DNA of 62,310 nucleotides from Salinactinospora qingdaonensis (GTDB lineage Bacteria > Actinomycetota > Actinomycetes > Streptosporangiales > Streptosporangiaceae). The translations under genes and the position numbers were made by a program. Below, piece by piece: positions 55,385 through 62,310 of this stretch; position 1 is the first letter of the stretch, and each line of letters starts with the position of its first letter. Under the pieces are notes generated by a model, which made no database searches, was not told where the DNA came from, and was given only the letters and a program-made list of their open reading frames with translations. The stretch spans positions 1 through 62,310 of the forward strand of contig NZ_BAABDD010000027.1 of assembly GCF_039539445.1 (NCBI RefSeq), written 5' to 3'.

Positions 55385-57823
55385 ATGACGAACCCCCTCT
55401 TCGACCTTCCCCTGTCCACCGGCCGCTTCGTCGGCCGCGACCGCGATGTCGCCGAACTGCGCAGCCTCCTTCACGAGAGCCGGGTGATCACGCTCACCGG
55501 CACCGGCGGAATCGGTAAGACCCGGCTGGCCGTGCGTGTGGCGGAGCAGGCCGCGCCCCGTTTCCCCGACGGGGTCCGGTTCGTCGACCTGAGTACGGCG
55601 TTCTCCGCAGAGCAGGCGATCGACGCGATCGCGCGCGTGCTGAGAGTCGCCGAGGAGCAAGAGGGTGATCGGCGCGGTGCGGTGATCACGGCGCTGCGGG
55701 GACAGCGGCTGCTGCTCCTGCTCGATACCTGCGAGCATGTGATCACCCCGATCGCCGAGCTGTGTCGGCTGCTGCTGCGCTGCTGCCCGAACTTGAGCGT
55801 GCTGGCCACGAGCCGCGAGCCACTGCGTATTCCGGGTGAGACGGTGTGGCGGGTGCCGCCGCTGTCGCTTCCCGCGCGTCCCATCGGCCAGCCGGGGGCG
55901 CTGTCGCCGTCCCCTGGGCCCACCGTCGAGGAGGCGATGGGCTACGAGTCGGTGCAACTGTTTGAGAGGCGCGCCCGCGCGGCGCGGCCGAGCTTCGCGG
56001 TTACTCCCGACAACGTGGCGCAGATCATCGAGATCTGCCACGTCTTGGACGGGTTGCCGTTGGCGATCGAACTGGCGGCGGCGCGCACCCGCATCCTGTC
56101 GGTGGAGCAGATCCTGCGCCGGCTCGACAACCGGTTCCGGCTGCTGGTGACCAGCGAGCGCGACCTCCCGCCCCGCCAACGCACGATGCGCGCCGCCGTC
56201 GAGTGGAGCCACGACGCGCTAACCGTGCCAGAGCAGGTGCTGCTGCGGCGGCTGTCGGTGTTCTCAACGTGGCACGCGGAGATGGCCGAGGAGATCTGCG
56301 GATTCGCCGGCTTGGCGGCCGAGGACATCCTCGACCTCCAGGGGGCGCTGTTGGACAAGTCGCTGATCGTGCTCGACACCGAGGCGGAGGGGATAGCCCG
56401 CTACCGGCTGTTGGAAACGGTGGCGGCCTACGCGGCCGAGCAACTGGCCGCAACCGGAGATGAGGGCGACACGCTGCGGCGACGCTTTCTGACCTACATG
56501 GCCGACCGGGCGGGAACGGCCACCGCTGTCGAGGCCAAGGACTGGAACGAGCGGCTGCGCACGCTGCGCAACACCGACCACGATCTCGGCAACATACGGT
56601 CGCTGATCGCGTGGGCGTTGCGAAGCGGCCATCTCCGCGACGGGCTGCGGATCTGCGTGGCCCTGCGCGACTACTGGATCATCCGGGGGTTGTTCGCTGA
56701 GGGCAGCTCCCACCTGCGGGATTTGCTGGCCGCGATCGACGCCTCCCCCGGCGAGGTCGCTGAGCAAGAACTCAACCGCGCCCGTGTCGTCTACGGCGAG
56801 CTGTGCCTGGACGTCGACGGGCCCGACACCGCTCGGCCACCGGTGCAGGCTGCCCTAGCAGCGTCGCGCGGCGCCGGTGACAGCCACGCCGAAGGCTGGG
56901 CGCTGCTGGCGTTGTCGATGATCGACATGCGCAGGGGCGACACGGCGTCGGGCCGGCGCCGCGCCGAGCGCGCCATCGAGTTGGGGCGAACGCGCGGCGA
57001 CCGGCCTATGGAGATGACGGCCCTGGGCAGCATGGGACTGCTGGCGAATCAGGAGCGCGACGACGAACGCAGTGACAGGCTGCTGTGCGCGGCGCTGCGC
57101 ATCGCCGAGGAGATCGGCGACGCCTGGCACGGCGCCCGGTGCCACAACGTGCTGGGGATGGTGGCCACGCGCCGCGGCGAGCCCGAGGCGGCGCGAGCTC
57201 ACCTCGACACGGCACTGGGGGTCTTTGTCTCGACCGGCTCCACGCTCGACATTGCTCGCTGTGCCGCGGCGGCGGGCCGACTGGCTATGGCAACCAGTGA
57301 CGTCGCCGCGGCACGGCGCCACCTGTCCGAATGCCTGCGGCTAAGCCTCGCCTCGGGACGCCCGCTGGCTACCGTGCGCGCCCTGGCGAACCTGAGTCGA
57401 CTGGCTGTGGCTGAAGGGCAGCCGGCCCGGGCGGCACTGATCGACGGGGCCGTGGCGGCGCTGCGGAGCCAATCGGGTGGGGCCTTGGCCGGCGAGCAGC
57501 CGACGGTGTCGGCTCCGGTGGGGCTCGACGCCGAGACACACCGCGCGTGGGTGCGGGGGGCGCGGCTGCCGCTGGAGCGTGTGGTTCAGGAAGTACTGTC
57601 CTTCCCGGAGTCCGCCCCAGCGCATCCGCCGCTGACTCCTCGGGAGAACGAGATCGCCACCCTCGTCGGTTCTGGCCTGTCCAACCGCGAGATCGCGGCA
57701 CGGCTCACCATCACCCGACCGACCGCCGCGCGCCACATCGCCAACATCTTCGGCAAGCTCGGTTTCTCCTCACGGGCCCAACTCGCCGAGTGGGTCAGCC
57801 GCGAGGGCAAAGCCAACCATTGA
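55385..57823 (+). CDS. Large ATPase-type LuxR family regulator, first of a tandem pair
   Basis: An 812-residue STAND-type regulator. N-terminal NTPase: P-loop GTGGIGKT (39-46), Walker B LLLLLDTCEH, and LDGLPLAIELAAARTRILSV of the NB-ARC/AfsR-like kind; a helical TPR-like middle (~residues 400-700); and a C-terminal LuxR helix-turn-helix (LTPRENEIATLVGSGLSNREIAARL, split after TLVG). Such proteins switch on ATP and an inducer and bind DNA. No biosynthetic cluster is next to it; the paralogue follows after 283 bp. Confidence 0.9.
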   Translation: MTNPLFDLPLSTGRFVGRDRDVAELRSLLHESRVITLTGTGGIGKTRLAVRVAEQAAPRFPDGVRFVDLSTAFSAEQAIDAIARVLRVAEEQEGDRRGAVITALRGQRLLLLLDTCEHVITPIAELCRLLLRCCPNLSVLATSREPLRIPGETVWRVPPLSLPARPIGQPGALSPSPGPTVEEAMGYESVQLFERRARAARPSFAVTPDNVAQIIEICHVLDGLPLAIELAAARTRILSVEQILRRLDNRFRLLVTSERDLPPRQRTMRAAVEWSHDALTVPEQVLLRRLSVFSTWHAEMAEEICGFAGLAAEDILDLQGALLDKSLIVLDTEAEGIARYRLLETVAAYAAEQLAATGDEGDTLRRRFLTYMADRAGTATAVEAKDWNERLRTLRNTDHDLGNIRSLIAWALRSGHLRDGLRICVALRDYWIIRGLFAEGSSHLRDLLAAIDASPGEVAEQELNRARVVYGELCLDVDGPDTARPPVQAALAASRGAGDSHAEGWALLALSMIDMRRGDTASGRRRAERAIELGRTRGDRPMEMTALGSMGLLANQERDDERSDRLLCAALRIAEEIGDAWHGARCHNVLGMVATRRGEPEAARAHLDTALGVFVSTGSTLDIARCAAAAGRLAMATSDVAAARRHLSECLRLSLASGRPLATVRALANLSRLAVAEGQPARAALIDGAVAALRSQSGGALAGEQPTVSAPVGLDAETHRAWVRGARLPLERVVQEVLSFPESAPAHPPLTPRENEIATLVGSGLSNREIAARLTITRPTAARHIANIFGKLGFSSRAQLAEWVSREGKANH

Positions 57824-58106
57824 CCGCTGCGCACGCCACCAACACTGCCACCTGAAAGCCCACCGCCCGCCGCCACTGGAGCAGTGACCGTGCTTGCCCT
57901 TGCCCGCCGAGTGGCGATGAGAGCGGTGGGGCCGGCGCGATCGGCGAGGAGCACGGTTCGGTCGCAGCGCTTGCGCGGGAGTCCGGTGAGCTACTAAGAA
58001 CAGACCTCTAGACATTCTCGCGTTTTCCAGCCGCCGTCCCCGTCCCACCCACCACGGCTCGCTGCCTCTGGGGAAAGGCAGCGCGACCTTTGACCACTCG
58101 ACTCGC

Positions 58107-60620
58107 GTGAAGGCTATGGCACCACACTCCGCGCCTGCGTGGCAGAGCCTCCCGCTGGAACCCAACAGTTTCATCGGCCGCGAGCGTGACCTCAACGACT
58201 TGCTGCGCTTGCTGCGCACCAATCGGGTCGTCACGCTGTGCGGCGTGGGCGGGATCGGCAAGACCCGCCTGGCGCTGCGGCTCGCCGCACGCGCCACCGG
58301 GCAGTTCGCCGATGGGGTATGGCTGACCGAACTGGCAGATGTCACCCACCGCGAACAGGTCGTGTCGCGGATCGCCGCTGCTGTGGGGGTGACCGAGGAG
58401 AACGACCGTAATCTGGGGGGGACACTGCGTGACGCGCTGCGTCCGCGCCGGATGCTCCTCGTGCTCGACAACTGTGAGCACGTCATCGAGGATGTCGCGG
58501 CCCTGTGTCGGCTGCTGCTCGCCGATTGTCCCGGGGTGTCGCTGGTGTTGACCAGCCGCGAGCCGGCACGACTGACCGGTGAGGCGGTGTGGCGCGTGCC
58601 TCCTTTGGCGGTGCCCCATCCCGACAGCGACGACCCCGCTGACTCCGAAGCGGTGCGGCTGTTCATTCACCGGGCCCGGTCTGGGGTCCACGATTTCGCC
58701 GTCACTGCGGAGCGGCTGCGGATCATCTCCGATATCTGCCGGCGCCTTGACGGTATCCCCCTGGCGATCGAACTGGCCGCCGCGCGCACCCGGCTGCTGT
58801 CGCCCCAACAGATCGCCGCCCGTATCGATGACCGATTCCGCTTTCTGACCAACGGTGACCGCAACGCCCCGCCTCGGCAACAGACCTTGCGCGCGGTCAT
58901 TGACTGGAGCTACGAGATGCTCAGCGAGCCCGAGCGGGTACTGCTGCGGCGGCTGTCGGTGTTTTCGGGCTGGGATCTGGAGGGGGCCGAACAGGTCTGC
59001 GCCGATGCGACTCTTCCCGAGGCCGACATCTTGGACCTGCTTTCGTCGCTGACAGATCGCTCGCTGGTCACCGTCGTGGGCGAGTCCGGGGGCCGGGTGC
59101 GGTACCGGCTGCTCGACACCATCCGCCACTATGCGGCCACCCGGCTGACCGAGTCGGGCGAGGAGGAGCGCATTCGGCTGCGGCATCGGCTGCGGATGGG
59201 GCGCCTGGCCGACGAACTGGCGGGAAAAGCCGTGCTTGGAGGCCGGATTCCTTGGTCACAGCGGTGGGAGGTGTGGTACCGGGTGGTCGAGGAGTACGAC
59301 AATCTGCGTGTCGCGCTGAGCTGGTCGGCCGCCCGGGGGGAGGGGGCGGAGGGGCTGCGGCTGTGCTTAGCGCTGCGGCCGTTTTGGATCGTGGGAGGCC
59401 ACTTCGCTGAAGGGTCCCAGTGGACTGACCGTTTCCTGGCCATGGAGCAGACCGATACGGCGCTGTGGGGGCGGGCGATGGTGCAGCGCGCCGAACTGGC
59501 GTGGGAACAAAAGGACCACCGCCACGCCAAGACGGTCGCTGAGGAAGGGCTGCGGCGTTGCCGGGCGACCGGGAGTACCTCCTCGGTGACGATAGCGCTC
59601 AACATCCTCGCCATGATGGACATGCGCGATCAGCTCTACGAGCGGGCGCGGTTGCGCCTGAGCGAGGCCCTGGCGCTCAGCCGAGCCGAGAGCGACCTGT
59701 GGAACGAGGGCATCGCGCGGGGAACACTGGGCGCGGTCGCGAAACACATCGGCGACCTGGACGAGGCCATCGAGCAATACGAAACAGCGCTCGACCTGCT
59801 GCGCGGCATTGACCACCGGTGGGGTGTGGCGCGGACTCTCATCGGTCGCGGGGTGGTGGCCGAGGTGCGGGGAGAGCTGGGTGACGCCGAAGAGTGCTAC
59901 CGCGAGGCGCTGGGAATCCAACGAGATTTGGAAGCCCTCCCCGAACTGGCGCGCTGCCTGGCCGGGGTGGGCCGTATCGCGGCGCGGCGAGGGGCCACCG
60001 TGCGGGCCTACACCCATCTCAGCGAGGCGCTGCTGTTGAGCCATAGCACCGGTCAACGCATCGGGGTGGCTCGTGGACTGGCCGCGATCGCGCGGGTAGC
60101 CCGTGGCGACGGGCTGGCCGCCGACGCCTGCCGGCTGGGGGGTGCGGCCGAAGCCATCCGCGAGGTGGCCGGTTTCCCCGCGCTGAAGCCGATCCTGTTC
60201 ACCGCGGCCGAGACGGTCTCAGTCGACCCGGACGCGGTGACGAGGTGGTGGAGCGAGGGACGCGCGCTGTCACTGGACGAAGCGGTGAATCTGGCGCTGG
60301 GGGTGACCGAGGGCCACCGCGTTCCACCGCCCCGGGACACCCGCGCGCCCTACCCGCCTCAGGCCACATCTCCGCTCACCCGACGCGAGCACGAGGTCGC
60401 TCTGCTGGTGGCCGAGGGGCTGAGTAACCGTGGTATTGGGGGGAGGCTGTTCATCAGTCCGGCTACAGTGGCCCGCCACATCGCCAACATCAACACGAAA
60501 CTGGGATTTCACTCGCGGACCCAGATCGCTGCCTACATCGATGAGTACGAGCGCACCGGCGTCGAGGAGGAACTCTCACCGAAAAGAGGCGAGCGAACCG
60601 GAGAAACCGCAGGTCGATGA
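58107..60620 (+). CDS. Large ATPase-type LuxR family regulator, second of a tandem pair
   Basis: An 837-residue paralogue of the preceding gene with the same order of parts: P-loop GVGGIGKT (~46-53), Walker B MLLVLDNCEH, LDGIPLAIELAAARTRLLSP, TPR-like middle with YERARLRLSEALALSRAES-type helices, and LuxR C-terminus (LTRREHEVALLVAEGLSNR). The middle regions differ most, so the two probably sense different signals. GTG 58107 or ATG 58116. The pair looks like a gene duplication with divergence. Confidence 0.9.
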   Translation: MKAMAPHSAPAWQSLPLEPNSFIGRERDLNDLLRLLRTNRVVTLCGVGGIGKTRLALRLAARATGQFADGVWLTELADVTHREQVVSRIAAAVGVTEENDRNLGGTLRDALRPRRMLLVLDNCEHVIEDVAALCRLLLADCPGVSLVLTSREPARLTGEAVWRVPPLAVPHPDSDDPADSEAVRLFIHRARSGVHDFAVTAERLRIISDICRRLDGIPLAIELAAARTRLLSPQQIAARIDDRFRFLTNGDRNAPPRQQTLRAVIDWSYEMLSEPERVLLRRLSVFSGWDLEGAEQVCADATLPEADILDLLSSLTDRSLVTVVGESGGRVRYRLLDTIRHYAATRLTESGEEERIRLRHRLRMGRLADELAGKAVLGGRIPWSQRWEVWYRVVEEYDNLRVALSWSAARGEGAEGLRLCLALRPFWIVGGHFAEGSQWTDRFLAMEQTDTALWGRAMVQRAELAWEQKDHRHAKTVAEEGLRRCRATGSTSSVTIALNILAMMDMRDQLYERARLRLSEALALSRAESDLWNEGIARGTLGAVAKHIGDLDEAIEQYETALDLLRGIDHRWGVARTLIGRGVVAEVRGELGDAEECYREALGIQRDLEALPELARCLAGVGRIAARRGATVRAYTHLSEALLLSHSTGQRIGVARGLAAIARVARGDGLAADACRLGGAAEAIREVAGFPALKPILFTAAETVSVDPDAVTRWWSEGRALSLDEAVNLALGVTEGHRVPPPRDTRAPYPPQATSPLTRREHEVALLVAEGLSNRGIGGRLFISPATVARHIANINTKLGFHSRTQIAAYIDEYERTGVEEELSPKRGERTGETAGR

Positions 60621-60935
60621 GGGGTTACTGCTCTCTGCGGGGACATCTGAGAAGCATCTACATACGGGGGAAGCAGAACTACATATGCCGATGCACACGT
60701 GAATGCATGTGCATAAGGGCGGGAAGACGCTAGGCTCGTCCTTGAGTCCGTTTCCGGGACCGGTCAGGGAAGGGCGCCGGGAACGGTGACGGACTCACTG
60801 CCTTGGACGGGTTTCCATCCAGGGCAGGTGAACGTGGTGGGTTCACCGGCCGCCCGGCCGGCACCTCGCTTCGCGATCGCGGGGGCGGCGGAGCGGACGG
60901 CCACCGCCCCGTTCACGGCATCGCTGGGATCGCGC

Positions 60936-60970
60936 GACCGCGGGTGTCATGAGGGGAAACACCCGCGGTC
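60936..60970 (+). terminator. Perfect 12-bp hairpin between regulator pair and the adenylation-like gene
   Basis: GACCGCGGGTGT (60936-60947) and its exact complement (60959-60970) enclose an 11-nt loop, 316 nt after the second regulator and 95 nt before the next gene. It may terminate the first transcript or act in the 5' region of the next gene. ATGCAC and GTGCAT around 60690-60713 form a weaker dyad. The 440-bp gap has no supported gene. Confidence 0.5.
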
Positions 60971-61064
60971 CACCCCAGCCCAGGCCATCCGGGCTCGCCA
61001 CGTGGAGGGGGCGTGACGAGCCCGGGCCAGCGCCACTCATTCGAGTACGCACTCTGGGGGGTAT

Positions 61065-61961
61065 ATGGGGGGTAACCGAGTGCCTAGCTCCGCTGCCGTT
61101 AACAGGGCGGATCGGCACTGCCCACCACCGCCAGAGGAGTGCCCGAGCAGCTCGATCATCGACGGCTTCGCTGAGCGGTTACGCCACCTGCCCGCCCTCC
61201 CCGAGATCATCGACACGAGCGGAAAGCGCCGCGACGCCGCCGAGTTCGCCAGCACCGTCCGGGCCGCAGCCACCGGTCTGTTGCGGCGGGGCCTACGCCC
61301 CGGCGACGTGGTGGCGGTCCTCTCCCCCCGCGGGGCCGCCCGGCTGACCGCTGTCTCCACTGTCCTGGTCGCCGGCGGGGTCGCGCTGCCGCTGGAGCCA
61401 GAATCCGACAGCGAGACGCTGGCGGGAGTGCTCACCGAGACCGATGCGCGGCTTGTCATCGCCACCTCCTGCCTCGCCGAGCGGGCCCTCGAACTGGCGG
61501 AACGCTCGCGGCTGCGCCAGGTGATCACTTTCGGTACCGTCGCCGACACCACCCCCTTCGACGAACTTCTGTCGCCGGCGCCGGTGCGCGAAGACCACGT
61601 CTCCCTCCGCGATATGTCCGTATTCTGTGCCGACAGCGGGATTCTCGCCTACGGGCCGATCTCTGCGGAGGGCTACCGGGTGCCTACGGTGCTGCACCCC
61701 CGCTCTTGCCTGTTCGGCGAGTTTCAGCGCATGGTCACCAACTTCGGAGTGACCGGTTCCGACGTGGTCCTCATCGCCGAAACCGTGCCCGAACCCGACC
61801 GCACCGTGGCGGCGGGACTGGCGCTGTGGAGCGGCGCCAGCGTGGTCATGTCCACCACCGGTGAGCGGTTGGCGCAACTCTCCGCTACCCGCTCGGTCAC
61901 CGCGGCCAGCCCCGCTCTGTCGTGCCACCGTTCGGACGTGCGCAGCGCTCCAGGCGGATGA
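61065..61961 (+). CDS. Truncated adenylate-forming-enzyme-like protein
   Basis: A 298-residue protein resembling only the N-terminal part of acyl-CoA synthetases/NRPS adenylation domains: RRGLRPGDVVAVLSPRG, then AVSTVLVAGGVALPLEPES and LTETDARLVIATS match the early core. The ATP-binding signature (S/T)SGTTGxPKG is not there; ADSGILAYGPISAEGYRVP stands in its place. The C-terminal hinge and lysine domain are missing. GGGGGG lies before the ATG. It may be a gene remnant ending by frameshift, or a non-catalytic protein; there is no clear continuation in the other frames to 62310. Confidence 0.6.
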   Translation: MGGNRVPSSAAVNRADRHCPPPPEECPSSSIIDGFAERLRHLPALPEIIDTSGKRRDAAEFASTVRAAATGLLRRGLRPGDVVAVLSPRGAARLTAVSTVLVAGGVALPLEPESDSETLAGVLTETDARLVIATSCLAERALELAERSRLRQVITFGTVADTTPFDELLSPAPVREDHVSLRDMSVFCADSGILAYGPISAEGYRVPTVLHPRSCLFGEFQRMVTNFGVTGSDVVLIAETVPEPDRTVAAGLALWSGASVVMSTTGERLAQLSATRSVTAASPALSCHRSDVRSAPGG

Positions 61962-62094
61962 GCACTCGTCTCCATCCGGCCGCCTCCGATGGCTAAGGCC
62001 GTCGCCGCTGGTCACCCCCGACCGAGCCGTATTCTCTCCCCCCGTGGTGTGCGGCGGGGTGTGGCTTCGGTCTGCGGAGAGCGTGCGGGGTTTT

Positions 62095-62136
62095 TCGTCG
62101 CTCGTGCCTCGATCGCTTCGCGATCTCAGCAGCCCG
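62095..62136 (+). repeat. Palindromic ~40-bp dispersed element, copy D
   Basis: TCGTCGCTCGTGCCTCGATC, then GCTTCGCGATCTCAGCAGCC, differs from copy A at one base, and both are followed by a related C/G-rich flank (CCCGGGG...GGGCTGT-CCTG-GGTGG). It faces copy E 142 bp to the right. Confidence 0.75.
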
Positions 62137-62277
62137 GGGCGGGCTGTACCTGAGGTGGCACGGATGCCACGACGAGCGGCTGGGCCCCACGTGGAGCCAC
62201 CCCCACCGGCACATCCCCCACACCAGCAGCCCCCGACACAACAGCGCTGTGTCAAAGACACAGCGCCCCCCGTCAAA

Positions 62278-62310
62278 GCTGCCGAGATCGCGAAGCGATC
62301 GAGGCACGAG
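62278..62310 (-). repeat. Palindromic ~40-bp dispersed element, copy E (runs off the window)
   Basis: GCTGCCGAGATCGCGAAGC and then GATCGAGGCACGAG is the exact reverse complement of copies A/B over 33 bp and continues beyond the window edge. With copy D it forms a second convergent inverted pair, about 215 bp across; the interior 62137-62277 has no gene. Confidence 0.75.

Noticed and set aside
60786..61016. A 76-codon frame before the adenylation-like gene, with a GTG start
   Set aside because: It runs through the perfect 12-bp hairpin at 60936-60970 and shows no family motif; more likely non-coding.

Overview
The window is high-GC actinobacterial DNA. Its gene order (rimP-nusA-ylxR-infB-DUF503-rbfA-truB-ribF-rpsO-pnp-M16-dapB, then dapA-rnj-ftsK-rodZ-like-rimO-pgsA-cinA-clgR), GTG/TTG starts, GTGA/ATGA overlaps, SecA2, a conservon-type GTPase and a type I-E CRISPR repeat of actinomycete type point to a filamentous actinomycete. 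The Nocardiopsidaceae (Nocardiopsis/Thermobifida relatives) are the most likely family, but this rests on gene content only.

Layout: 1-761 is gene-free and carries a degenerate ~75-bp repeat. 762-1697 is a short-chain dehydrogenase. 2227-8602 is a catabolic locus: a ROK regulator divergent from a lipoprotein solute-binding protein, two sugar permeases and a family 3 beta-N-acetylhexosaminidase-like enzyme, with no ATPase gene. 8768-10397 holds an Rrf2 regulator, Dps and ClgR. From 11058 down to 38953 almost everything is on the minus strand. This is the conserved core for transcription termination, translation initiation, ribosome maturation, RNA decay (PNPase, RNase J), lysine/cell-wall synthesis (DapA, DapB) and chromosome segregation (FtsK). 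It is interrupted at 20271-24578 by a holin-like membrane protein, a GNAT, MenA and a gene-free island made only of repeats, which ends in a five-repeat, cas-less type I-E CRISPR array beside dapB.

Right of rimP: a lipoprotein and DUF4439 ferritin-like pair, ProS, a decayed IS200/IS605 element (fragments of TnpB and TnpA), a spermidine-synthase-like methyltransferase, an unrecognised 240-residue protein, a 36-residue cysteine-rich metallothionein-like peptide, an AlkD-like DNA glycosylase, small unknown proteins, an FkbM methyltransferase, SecA2, an orphan CvnD-like GTPase, HisS, two tandem large ATPase-LuxR regulators and a short adenylate-forming-enzyme-like protein without its ATP-binding signature. 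The window ends in a repeat island related to the one beside the CRISPR array.

Main points of interest: (i) a ~40-bp palindromic element present at least five times, twice as convergent inverted pairs; (ii) a ~75-bp-period degenerate repeat shared by distant intergenic regions; (iii) the orphan CRISPR array; (iv) the unusually small metallothionein-like gene with its own ribosome-binding site and terminator; (v) the truncated adenylation-domain protein beside paired regulators. Most strong intergenic inverted repeats lie where transcripts should end and are listed as putative terminators.
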